In this document: positions 23,504-34,226 of the stretch, piece by piece
Layout of the letters: the number at the start of each line of letters is the position of its first letter
How positions within the stretch are numbered: position 1 is the first letter of the stretch
Origin: Lasioglossum baleicum
Lineage: Eukaryota; Arthropoda; Insecta; Hymenoptera; Halictidae
Assembly: GCF_051020765.1 (NCBI RefSeq)
Contig: NC_134935.1
Coordinates: forward strand, 9,115,579-9,179,578
Reading direction: 5' to 3'
Length of the DNA: 64,000 bases
Notes under the pieces: model-generated
Told to the model about the DNA's origin: nothing
Databases searched by the model: none
What the model saw: the letters and a program-made list of their open reading frames with translations, nothing else
Position numbers and translations under genes: made by a program

Positions 23504-24735
23504 GGTCCAGCTACCCTCCTCCCCATATCGATTGCCTCCTTCACGCTTTTTGATCTGCCACGATATACGAGTCGAACGGAGCAACGGGTTATCTTCAGCC
23601 CGTGAACTCACTTTATGTGCTTTTTTTCACCATCTACCAGCCTCCGGTCTATCGCGGCTCGACGAGATTTACTGCTCACCTATGGCCGCGCGACCGGTCG
23701 ACGTTTAATGTCGGGAAGCAAGTTTTAGAGCTGGAAAGACAGGCTAACTCGTCCGCCTCGATCGGAATACCAAGGTCCTTTGTTTGCGATAGGAGTTTTA
23801 ATGTTATTAATCATTTTGTATATCAATTATTATTAATACTGTCAGATGATTGCATAAGTTCGTGCCCGATTTCCATAGATGTCGCAAACTATACTGCACG
23901 GCGGAGTGTAAAAAGAATTACATAGCCACCATTCTTTTTAAAAGAATTGTTCAATTATTTTCTAATTGTAGACAAGAATGGTGACTATATAATTGATATA
24001 TTTTTTTAATAAACTTAAATAAAATAAAAATAAATAAAATTTAATAAAACATAGTTTTATTTAAGTTTTAATAAAAATAGTCATCTAATATAATATTAAT
24101 GTGCAAAATTGAAAGAAAATCCTTCGTGGCTTCGTGAGTTTTATACGTATTTTCCATATGGTGCTTTGTTCATACGAAGCTCTGAGCAGCAGTAGTTATG
24201 GCCGCTATTCATATTCCTGTTGGGAAACTAGATTTGTAACTCGCACACGATTAAATTGCTACTATTACTACGTAAATTATATTTTGACAATCTGAGAAAT
24301 CATATTATTGGCGTACCAAGATTTTAACTACGAGATTGGATGTTCTCCAGTCACACATCAACAGTGTAATTATGTAGAAACTTCGATAAGCTGTTTACCA
24401 CCGTTTCACTATCCTGAAATTCGAATAGTCTTATGTTCGATGAATATTCCTGAATGACAGTTTCACTACGTAGAACTGAATTCTGTTTGTTCAATACATG
24501 CACGCAATCGATAACACAAATTGTCCTGATAGTCTGCAAACGACGGCCTTGTCGTTCTCCATACGTCTATAGAGATGCCCGTCACTGTGTTATTCCACGC
24601 CTGTATCCCCTCTTGGCCGTGTTTCCATTCTTCTATTGTCTAATTGTATGCAAAAATATCCTAGACGATAATGGACGTTGGTCCACGAAAATAGAGGCAT
24701 CAAACTCTAAAATATCCACATCGATTGACTATTAA
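23504..24735. other. Intronic DNA, AT-rich from 23920
   Basis: 23990-24070 is a simple A/T-rich run (AAATAAAATAAA type). 24655-24730 is a fragment of a dispersed repeat also at 25120 and 49555. Confidence 0.5.
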
Positions 24736-24960
24736 TGAAACTGTTCGAAAATTATACATTTCTTTCGACCTAGAATATTTCCATTCCCCATGATTCCTCT
24801 CTGAAATTTTATGGATATGACATTGGAATAATACCTCGTACAATACCTAAACGTTTAGTAATTGATTAGAGCCGACATATTTAATAATGTAAACAATATT
24901 TTCAGTAATAGCACAGTAATTTTTAGTAGTGCCTCAGAGTCATCATTCGAGTGCCAAGGG
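24736..24960. mobile_element. piggyBac-like MITE (CCCTTTGCACT family)
   Basis: TTAA lies on both sides (24732-24735, 24961-24964). The right end reads CGAGTGCCAAGGG; the left end is eroded. The interior (TTTCGACCTAGAATATTTCC, TACCTAAACGTTTAGTAA) matches 12209-12438. Confidence 0.7.
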
Positions 24961-25225
24961 TTAACATGGAATTATACCACCCTCGAAACCAAGTTTGGTC
25001 CGATACATTGTTTGCTATCACCGATAGCAACATTATTCAGGTGGCCTGTTTTAGAATGTTGACCTTGACAACATATTTCAAGGTGTGACAATATATCCCA
25101 CCTGCCATATCATGTAGAAATATCCTAGACAAAAATGAACGGTGGTCTGCAAAACTAGACGCTTCAAGCTTTAAAATGAGCCCACATCGATTGTTGCATT
25201 ATATTTCTTAACGAAATTATCAAGG
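24961..25225. repeat. Dispersed repeats shared with 31.7 kb and 49.6 kb
   Basis: 24961-25073 recurs inverted at 31705-31797 (AACATGGAATTATA, CACCCTCGAAACC, TTCAGGTGGCCTGTTTTAGA). 25120-25225 resembles 24655-24730 and 49555-49665 (TCCTAGAC.AAAATG, TTTAAAATGAG.CCA). The ends are not defined. Confidence 0.6.
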
Positions 25226-25255
25226 TCTGAATATAAATTATTTGGAGACATTGTA

Positions 25256-25477
25256 TTAGGTAGGCAACTAAATTCGCGACCTTTCGTTTCGTAATTCTTT
25301 TATCGTATCATTCTAACCTCATTCAGTGACCATTTCTCTTGATCTGTATATCATTGGAGAGCTCTGAATTTTTCGATTAATTTGATATAAAATACTCGTG
25401 CTTGAAAAATATATATATATATATAAATGATTTTGTGTGAGAAAATGTGGAGGTCGTGAACTTAGTTGCCAACCTAA
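25256..25477. mobile_element. mariner-type MITE, second family
   Basis: The left end TTAGGTAGGCAACTAAATTC and the right end reading AACTTAGTTGCCAACCTAA mirror each other, with TA at 25254-25255 and 25478-25479. The body is 222 bp and contains an (AT)n run at 25410-25425. Confidence 0.85.
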
Positions 25478-26338
25478 TATATTTGACTGATCCTCGTAGA
25501 GCCTAAGCCTAAGCACCTTCTCTCGACTAGCCTCGCGTCCGTCTGACGACGCCGAAAGCTCGGTTCAGCCGCAGACTTATTTGATCCGCAGCTCGGTATC
25601 AGACTAGCGTAAAATATTTCTATCGGTCCCGGCGATTGTTCGGCCACGTAGACAGGAGGCGATCGTGTGTGGCGTGTCGATGCCCGCGCACGGAGCGAAC
25701 GAGGAGTGTTTCAGCATTATATTCGACCGTTGTGCCGAGTATAAATTTCACGGTAGTTGGAGGCAATATGAATATTTCGGAAATCGGTACACGTGCGTTC
25801 GAAATCCAGGGGGTGCGCAACTTCTCCAATTTTCTGGTCAGGCAACGAATTGTCTCTGAAACGCAGCGGAAAGTTCATCTTCAGGAGATCCATGAATTCG
25901 TGGTTAGTTGACCCGCTAATCAACTCCCGAATAAAGATTGTGTATCACTGCGACGTGCGAAAAAATATTTATTAGAACAACGAGTAACTTTCTATTAGTC
26001 CGCTGATCGATCCGTGATTCTCTCAAGCATTCTCTCAAGTTAATTGGAACCGACAACATGATTATAGAGAGTAGTGGGCACGACACTGCGCTAATTTAAT
26101 TGTCTGCCACTTAGGGCTATCTTCGCTGTTCACTGATTCGATCGCAATATCAAACGATATTATAGAGAAGGAATGCTCGATGCGCACGAAATAATTCGGG
26201 ACGTCGATGTATGTTTATAAACGAATTCGTTCGATGTATTAAGTGCTGGTCTTCAGGGACACTCCACAGAGCTAGATGGGCTATAGCACCGGAGCTCCAG
26301 AGCGGCAATTTTGTATTTTAATTTGTATATTGGTAATA
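25478..26338. other. Intronic single-copy DNA
   Basis: 25500-25700 has moderate CpG. Three frames are open around 25640-25910 on both strands; none is recognised. Confidence 0.5.
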
Positions 26339-26828
26339 CAGTAAATGTTCTATAGATGCAAAAATTTTTGTACGATAGATGCGAAAAAATATCCCCCTCC
26401 CAACTTAGTAATCTGATCTCGGCTCGGTATATCGGTGTTAACCACTATTAACGCGACGCGGAGAGTCGCAGTCGTCGGCACAGTTCAAACGCCCGTGCGT
26501 TATCACAATGTAATACCAATGTTTAATCTTCTTTATTTTTTATGGAACTTTCAGCAATATATTCCTGGCATTTTTCTAATGCAAAATGATACCAAACACG
26601 ATATAATTTCAACTGTATTTAGTGGTTTAATCGATGATGAGAGTTTCGAACGCAAGGAAGGACAGCCGTGGTCTCTCTTTACACGCGCTGTCCTTCTCTA
26701 CGTTCGGCTCGGCCTTTGGATCCTTCTCTACGTTTGGCTCGGCCGTCGAAGCTCAAAAAATAGGTACCCATATGCGATAGATGCAAAGAAATCCCCCCGA
26801 GACCTTCGCGTCTATAGAAAATTTACTG
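26339..26828. mobile_element. Foldback-related MITE A of a head-to-head pair
   Basis: It starts CAGTAAATGTTCTATAG after TA and ends CTATAGAAAATTTACTG before TA (26829-26830). Its interior is inverted relative to the neighbouring element B (for example CGACGCGGAGAGTCGCAGTC here against GACTGCGACTCTCCGCGTCG there). Confidence 0.75.
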
Positions 26829-26830
26829 TA

Positions 26831-27348
26831 CAGTCAATCCTCTATAGTCGCAAAAAATAGTAGACGGACACTATTTTCATGAGGTTCAAAGACCGAGCCG
26901 AACGTAGAGAAGGACAGCGCGTGTAAAGAGAGACCGCGTGCTTTCTTTCCCATTTCTTTCCGCGTCTCTTTCTTTCCCATTTCTTTCCGCGTCTCTTTCT
27001 TTCCCATACGCTGTCCGTCCTTGCGCCCGAAACTTTCATCGTCAATTAAACCACTAAATACAGTTGAAATTATATCGTGTTTGGTATTATTTCAATCAGA
27101 CAAATGCCACAAATATATTGGTGAAAAACTCGTAAAAAAATAAGTAATAATAAAAAAATTTTTATATTGGTATTAGATTGTGAGGACGCACGGTCCTGTG
27201 AACTGTGCCGGCGACTGCGACTCTCCGCGTCGCGTTAGTAGTGGTTCACACCGATATACCCGAGCCGAGATCAGATTACTACAGTGGAAGGGATATTCTT
27301 TCTGCATTCATCGTGTATGACCTCTTTGTGACTATAGAGGATTTGCTG
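26831..27348. mobile_element. Foldback-related MITE B of a head-to-head pair
   Basis: It starts CAGTCAATCCTCTATAGTCG directly after the TA that closes element A and ends GACTATAGAGGATTTGCTG before TA (27349-27350). It holds a 27-bp minisatellite at 26941-27008 (CTTTCTTTCCCATTTCTTTC then CGCGTCT, two and a half copies). Confidence 0.75.
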
Positions 27349-28424
27349 TATATTAACTTCTTTTTCAGTTCTGAATATAAACTTTTAGTATATCTTGGTA
27401 CAGTCTAGTTTATTCTGGTATATTCTAGTATATCGTGGTATATGATCTCATAATATTCACTATATTTGAATGAAAAGGGGCGCATTATTGTTAGTAAATA
27501 TCTCTGTCAAATATCTGAGAGCGGCTCTCAAAATTTGTCACAGTGAAAGGGATTCAATTTACGAAACAAGTGAAAACGCCACACGTTCAACGAAATTAAC
27601 TTAGCCATGTCCCGGCGGAAACAGGAAGATTTTAATTATGGAGAAGTTTGATGCAGTTTCGGCACGAGTTCGAAACGCAGACGTTCCCGGGATGTGTGTT
27701 AACGGTCGATAATTTTGAATTGACTCGATCGGTGTAGCGTCCCGAAACTTTCGAGGCTGTATTGATACAGAAGCTTCCGGCAAACCACAAATTGAGGAAG
27801 CTGCGCCGAACTTTCGTGGAACGGGAGCGCGGCGCGGAGCAACGTCGAGCCTCGCAGAAGAATCGAACTATTTGACGGGAATTGCAAGACCAGTTTAACA
27901 TTTACTCGAAGGGTTGACTGGATCGCGTCGGTAAATCAAGCGTCAATGGTAAAACACAAACGAACCGAAAACCAGATTAACCTATTTGCCGTTCGACGAT
28001 ACGCAGACCCCGCGATTCGCTCGCGGAAATGACGTTGGCTTATTGATAGAAATCGAGAGCTATACTCTCGTTTGTCTTATTACCCCGCGCCCGACGGGTA
28101 CACCCGTTCGATTCCCGAATTAACGAACCATTCGAATATCTGCCTAATCTGCATAATCATTTCCTGACCAGCTGCTTGTTATCTGCGCGCCGAAAGCGGG
28201 CTCTCGAAACCCGTACATGTTGCATTGACATACGCGCTCATTGAGCCGAGTTAGAAACTGTTCGTATTACCATTGAACAGATACGAACACTCTATGTCCA
28301 ACAACTTCAATCAGTATTATCTTTGCCTTTCGACTTGCCAGAAACAAGGGTAAAATACAGAATAAATTAAGAGCGATGTCTATTGATCTGCGAAGAAATA
28401 GGAGGGACACTTGTACATTTTAAT
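27349..28424. other. Intronic single-copy DNA, CpG-rich 27600-28250
   Basis: TATTCTAGTATA-type short repeats lie at 27410-27440. No gene was recognised. Confidence 0.5.
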
Positions 28425-28615
28425 CCTTGGTCAGAATATTGTTTAAATTATTACATATGTTGGCATCTAATCTCGATTACTAAACGTTTCAGCATTGTAT
28501 CAGGTATTATATCAATTTCATGTCCATAAAAATGAAAAAATCATATACAATGGAATTATTCTAGGTCGGAAGAAGTGTTTAATTTTCAAGTTAAATCAGC
28601 TCCGACTGCAAAGGG
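28425..28615. mobile_element. 5'-truncated piggyBac-like MITE (CCCTTTGCACT family)
   Basis: It ends CTCCGACTGCAAAGGG directly before TTAA (28616-28619). The interior TCTAGGTCGGAAGAAGTGTT matches the family. The other end is lost around 28425. Confidence 0.65.
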
Positions 28616-30013
28616 TTAATATAAAAAGTAAAGGCTACTACAGTGAGTGTTGCACCACATATCTTCAGTATCGCCACAGTTCTAAGACGTTCAAAATATC
28701 CGGAATCTACTAATAATTATTCGTCATAGAACTCCTCCACCGACAAAAAGATTATTGCAGTCTACAGCCTCATTACAGTACAACCTTCATGTGAAATATA
28801 TTTGTCAACGTCTTAGAAATAACAAAGATACTTACTTAGACACAATCAGATTAATTACTTCACTCTGTACATTCCACGGGATCTATCTGGTGCACGTTGC
28901 AACTGTCGTCGAGTCTCCTTGTTTCCGAGAATATTAAGCAAAGTAGATTGCCGTGCAGAGGACAGTCCGGATATCGAAGCGATAGCTTTGGCGATAATCG
29001 AAATTCAATATCGAATAAACTTTGGTAACGAACTGCTGCGAAAGGAGGAAGTTCGTTCTGCGTGCCGTCCGACGGATTATAAAAGCGGGTCTCGCTCGCG
29101 TAAACGGAACTATTGTTGTTCGATCTCGACAGCGTGTCTTCTTTCCATTACGCTCCGCCATTAAAAGTCCTCCTCGCAGCCGATACCGTTAGAACTCGAT
29201 GGCCGCGCAATTTTTCGCACTCCCACCGGCGCGATCACGTTTTTTAATGGGTTTTTAACCCGGCAAGTTTTTACTGTTTGTCCCCCCCCCCCCCTTCCCA
29301 CCACCACAGCCGTAGAGCAGCATCTGTTTTCTCCGCGGGAAACTCGCGCGAAAGTTCACCGGTTTACGAGGAAATCGCCGCCATATTGCCACCATATGGC
29401 ACGAGCCGAAACGTTTCGAGAAAAGTACGGCGAAACGAGAGATACACGGGTCGGAATTGTTTCTCGATCGACTTTACAAAGTTACCCGCGGCATATCAGA
29501 AATGTTCTGTCGTGTTCTTTTTCTGTTTTTTCCTTCTTTTTTTTTCGTTACGACGCGAAGCGATGAAATCTATAAGACTAATGGACGTCGAGCTTGATAT
29601 TTCCTTCCAACGACGACACTTTGAACTTCCAAGGTTCACGTGAATTCCCGCGGACCGCTTCGACGTTTGCAACTTCGAACGACCTTGCTTCACGCGGATA
29701 AAGATGCAGTAAATATCGCAGAACCGATTTGCTGCTCTGAAGCACCTGCAATAGTGGACGACTGTTTAACCCTTCGGGGACGACGTCAGTGTTTCAAAAT
29801 TATATGTTGCGACCACTATAGATTTGTTACAAGAATGGACCGCTAAATTCACCTTAACATTGAATTCCAAGATCAAAAATTGTTTTTATATTGCATCCTA
29901 TAGTAGTCATCGCGACTAACAAAAGTCTGGAAGGAACTGTAGGTGTCATAGTCCAATTGTTCTCTTAAAGAACAACTTTAAAGATTCGCCAACTATTTTA
30001 CTCCATATGTCTA
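28616..30013. other. Intronic DNA, CpG-rich 28960-29480
   Basis: Includes the poly-C tract and a T-rich run at 29510-29550. The open plus frame at 29278-29643 runs through these simple tracts and is not credible as a gene. Confidence 0.5.
29283..29294. repeat. Poly-C tract
   Basis: A run of consecutive C bases in an otherwise CpG-rich stretch. Confidence 0.9.
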
Positions 30014-31033
30014 CAAGGTGTCTTGAAATGGTATAAACGTGGAGGGGATGATTATACACGGGAAAATAAGTCGAAAATGTAGAATAAATTTTTTCATTTG
30101 ACGCGTCGTTTTCGAGAAAACGCATTAACAATCCGTCAAGTTCGCGTGGATAGTGTTCTTAAGAAGTAGAATGAGTCGATCATGAACAGACGCGTCAGAC
30201 GATTCCTATTCAATAGCCCGCGTGTTCGCCGAATTTTCAAACTCAAATTCCTCTGAAAGGAGGAGACAAATGAAAAAAATTTGTTTTCTTACAGTGAGCC
30301 GAATATTCATTAATATTCGGACGCTCTCAAAAAGACGATAACTTTTTAAATAATGTTCTATACGATTTGAACTTTTTTCGGAAGCTAGAGCAATTAGTTA
30401 ACTACAGGATGCGAACAGAAATTTTTCCAAAATTTGCAATTGATCGGAATTGTAGAAAAAATACTAAAGGTTGCATTTCACAACTTTTATATGTGGGCCT
30501 GTATTGAAAATTTAAAAAATACGTTTTATAGATCTGTGTCAATTAAACATATTCTGAAAATTTCGTCAAAATCGGTCGACGTTGCAATGAGCTACAACGT
30601 TTAAACATGGTAAAAATTGCAGATTTTTACGATTTTCTCCCTCTATATATACATATATATAACACTGCAATAAATCTAAGGTTTCCTACGTCTTTAAATG
30701 CCTCTAATTTTTTCCCGCATCAACCGATTTGGATAAAACTTTCACAGTGCATATAATTGACACAGATCTACAAAACGTATTTTTATAAATTTTTAAAAAG
30801 TTGTAAAATGCAACTTTTAGTATTTTTTCTACAATTCCGAGCAATTGCAATTTTTCAAAAAATTTCTTTTCACATCCTGTAGTGAACTAATTGCTCTAGC
30901 TTCCGAAAAGAGTTCAAATCGTATAGTACAATATTAAAAAAGTTATCGTCTTTTTTAGAACGTCCGAATATCAATTCGGGTCACAATATGTACGATCATC
31001 CCCTCCACGTCCCTACCATCTTGGAACACCCTG
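30014..31033. mobile_element. Outer foldback with CAAGGTGTCTTG ends carrying a nested element
   Basis: The left end CAAGGTGTCTTGAAATGG...CGTGGAGGGGATGATTATAC pairs with GTACGATCATCCCCTCCACG...GGAACACCCTG at the right, with TA on both sides. The core 30292-30986 is a different foldback that has inserted into it. Confidence 0.75.
30292..30986. mobile_element. Foldback element (CAGTG...ATTAATATTCGGACG ends), 695 bp
   Basis: The left arm TTAATATTCGGACGCTCT, AGACGATAACTTTTTAAA and GGAAGCTAGAGCAATTAGTT is mirrored at the right by AATTGCTCTAGCTTCCGAAA, AAAAAGTTATCGTCTTTTT and ACGTCCGAATATCAATTCGG. TA flanks it at 30290-30291 and 30987-30988. The centre near 30640 has TATATATACATATATATAAC. Confidence 0.8.
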
Positions 31034-32232
31034 TAGACATATGAAATACAATAGTTTACGAAACTTGAAAATCGTTTTCTAAGAAAACGGTTCACATGAG
31101 ACATATATGGTCCCTGTGAGACTTTGGTTCGTTGCGATGGGTACTATAGTACAATAAAATAAAAAATAATTATGATTCAATAAATAATCAATAATTCAAT
31201 GTCAATCTCCACCGATCCAGAGGTGCACAATCAATCTAAAAGAATAGTTTTGGTAATTGTACAGTAAAAAGTACACCTCACCGATTTTGATGAGCTTGAA
31301 ATATGTTGCAGAGCTCATCATTCCGAACAACTTTTCCCTACACATGTTAGGACACAGGGGGTTGCGAATTCTTCTTCTTTGTTCAACTGTAAATCAGCTC
31401 GGATAAATGGGAATGAAACACAGTAACGGTGTACACGCGAGTGGAAAAACATTCTCGTTATATTTCCGCGAAACAATGCCAGTTAAATAAACATGGATTA
31501 ATTCGCAACGCGTATCCGGCTCGGATGTATGCAGTACAACTGATCGTTCGCATGGACCGTTTCGACTGGCTGAATGGCGAACAAACAATGATCAGTTACA
31601 TGGTGGAAAATATCGTTATAAATTATAAAATATTATAGAAGAATATGGACGATGCTTGATATAGCAGGTGAGAAACTGAGGACACCGATTTCCATGGCCT
31701 TGAGATTTGTTATCAAGGTCAACATTCTAAAACAGGCCACCTGAATAAGGTTGCTGGAACTTGCGCGGTTTCGAGGGTGTTATAATTCCATGTTAATAGT
31801 CTTTTTTGTAGGTAGACGCTTAGAGGACATATGAAGGTCAACTCTCAGACACCGACTTTCTATGAAGCTTTTCTTCTCCGTTTTTTCTCTTCCATTGCCG
31901 GCTTGAACGAGATCATGTGAATAAGGGGACAGCTAGTATAGCGGGCGACTTCTGCAACTATATCGAAGGGCCAAGGTCGAAGAACGTGTAATCTCGGGAA
32001 GCCCATTTTTTTCCGGGGGCTCCCTGGAATATTCGTGAAATGGGTTCGGCGGTTGTCTCGGATCGACAAGCGTAGGCAATATACAGTTTGTGACGTATAA
32101 AATATTCGATGAGATGAAGCCTGGCTCCCCTCGCGAATCCACGCCTATATTAAACATGGTATGGCGACTCCTCTATGCGTATGGTCGAGGGGATCGTTCC
32201 ATTATATGAAAAAGTTCCGCGGGAAGAATATA
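31034..32232. other. Intronic DNA with one dispersed repeat
   Basis: 31705-31797 is the inverted repeat noted separately. 31813-31843 (GAGGACATATGAAGGTCAAC) resembles 43273-43300. Otherwise no feature. Confidence 0.5.
31705..31797. repeat. Inverted copy of the 24.96-25.07 kb repeat
   Basis: TCAAGGTCAACATTCTAAAA, CAGGCCACCTGAATAA and GGTTTCGAGGGTGTTATAAT are the reverse complement of the 24961-25073 sequence and run up to CATGTTAATAG. Confidence 0.7.
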
Positions 32233-33501
32233 CAGGGTGTCCCAGTATTCATGGTTACAAGTGAGAAAATAAATCGAAAATACGAAATAAATCTGTTTCG
32301 AGGCTTTGTGTTCAAGAAAATTGACTTTGAAAATCCGTCTCGTGCCCAGCATTCGTAAAAACGGCTGCTCTTTACTTTATTCGACTCAAAATTAGTGCGT
32401 TTCTCCTATAAATTATGATGTATTTGGTATGTAATCCAGTAGATTTGTACCCGGCGCGGATGCAGATGGAAGTTTGGAACCTCTAGGATCAATAGTTCAG
32501 GAGATATGGTCGCTTAAAGTTGAGCATATTTCCAGTTTCTTGACAGGTAAGGGCGCCGCCATATTGATTTGTAGTGACGGTCGCAGCTGCTTACTGAGTT
32601 GGTTAGGATTAAGTTGAAGGGGGTGGGGCGGGGGCGGCGGCAAGGTAAGCGGTCCGCGGTCGTCACTACACACCAATATGGCGGTGCCCTGACCTGCCAA
32701 AAACACTGAGAAATGCACAACTTTAAGCAAGCATAACTCGTGAACCATTGATCCCACAGGATCGAAACTTCGATCTGCAGCCGCCCCGGGTACAAATCTT
32801 CTGGATTACATACCAAATACATCATAATTCGTAGGAGAAAGGTACAAATTTTGAGTCCGGAAAAGTAAAGTTTACCCGTAAAAAATCTATACAACCCGTG
32901 GAAAGAACTATTTGGTCGCATTTAAAAATGGTACTCGTATAACTCTCTTTAGAGTGGAACCAAACGAGTTGAAATTGTTCGTAACGTTAGAAGAACAAGT
33001 TTACTGAATATGGAGCAAAGAAAATTCTGAGAAAAGGTAGAAGTCAGATTTTTTCAACTGTTTATCCGAGTCTGTTGTTTTTCCGCGCACGTGTAATGAA
33101 TTGCGGTCAGAGTGCCACAAACATGTAAGAGTCGTAAATCCTTACTCCGTCAAGGTTGCACGTGAGGGATTCCCTATCTTCTATGTATATACATATGTAT
33201 ATACACGGTGAGAATTTCATCGAAATCGGTTAGCGTTGTTATGAGCTATAAACATTTATGGGTAATCACGCGAGGGTGAAATTTCCTGAGATCTGCGACT
33301 TCCAGCCTTAAGCTCTTGAGCTGTGCTAGGGCTTGTGATTTGCGGGTTGTAGAACCAGTAGGTCGTGGACAGTCGTGTCAGACGAGTTCTATTCAAGCCG
33401 AATTTTCCAAACTTGATTTTCTCGCGAAACCATATTTTCGATTTATCTCCTCAGGATTACACCCTCCACGGTTGCGTCATCAATACTGGGACACTCCCGT
33501 G
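32233..33501. mobile_element. Outer foldback with CAGGGTGTCCCAGTATT ends
   Basis: CAGGGTGTCCCAGTATTCAT at the left is mirrored by ATCAATACTGGGACACTCCC at the right, and an ATAAATCGAAAATA string lies inside each end. The palindrome 32371-32870 sits within it. The rest (32871-33300) includes a piece resembling other foldback centres (AATTTCATCGAAATCGGTTA). Confidence 0.65.
32371..32870. mobile_element. Foldback palindrome with a GC-rich loop, 500 bp
   Basis: The left arm carries GACTCAAAATTAGTGCGTTT, ATTATGATGTATTTGGTATG and GCCGCCATATTGATTTGTAG; the right arm carries their complements up to AATTTTGAGTCCGG. The loop near 32610-32650 is a G-rich run (GGGGGTGGGGCGGGGGCGGC). A second copy at 38845 has this loop in the opposite orientation. 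Confidence 0.8.
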
Positions 33502-34032
33502 TTTCCCCTCTGTATCTGCTGACCTGGTGTTATGCTTATACCGCGATTTCCTTGTTATCGCCTCATAGACGCTTTAATCCCTCGCAATAACAGAACAAAC
33601 GCTCCTTGTGTCCGCATTATTTCACGGGACAAAGGGGCGCTCTTCTTTCTCGCAGCCGCCATGCCAGGAAGCAGTAAAAAATTCCCCTAAACAGGGGTTA
33701 CAGCAGCGGGCGCAAAAGAAAATTCATTCCGACCAATGGCTCGTATACTCTTTATACAACTTGGATCGTAAAAAAATTGTTTAGTATAGAACAGCCGTCT
33801 CGTATATCCGGCGGGAATAGATTCTGCATTATGAGAATGGTACGTTCCCCGATAGTGGAAGACAAAAACTTTCATGGCCTCTCGTGATTCTGAATTACCA
33901 TGCGAATACGCTTTCATTCATCGAGTAATCGTTTCCGTAAGCTAATTTCGAACGGACTCGCGCTAATGATTTTCATTCTGGGATCCAAATACGCGGGTAG
34001 TTCAAATATATTCTACGTCTACGTTTCGTTAA

Positions 34033-34226
34033 CCCCTTGCCGTACCATTTTCTTCACAGTTACAGTAATTGAAACGACTTTATGCACAAAAATGTCGTAG
34101 AAGGGAAAAGAAAATTTGTATTTTTTATATGAATCAAATTTTATTTCATCTAAAATGAAACGCGTAACATTCATATTTGCTGAAATCCTTCTACACGAGT
34201 CTGGTTCGTCAAAGTACGACAAGGGG
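34033..34226. mobile_element. piggyBac-like MITE (CCCCTTGCCGTAC ends)
   Basis: A 194-bp element starting CCCCTTGCCGTACC and ending GTACGACAAGGGG, with TTAA exactly on both sides (34029-34032, 34227-34230). The interior includes CGCGTAACATTCATATTTG, shared in reverse with 41739. Confidence 0.85.

Noticed and set aside
25501..25513. CCTAAGCCTAAG resembling an insect telomere (TTAGG) repeat
   Set aside because: Only two 6-bp copies, too short to mean anything.
29278..29643. 121-codon plus-strand frame beginning with Pro repeats
   Set aside because: It is produced by poly-C and T-rich simple sequence.
32160..33050. Open frames over the palindromes (for example 32514-32921 minus)
   Set aside because: They lie inside the foldback arms and appear on both strands as mirror translations.
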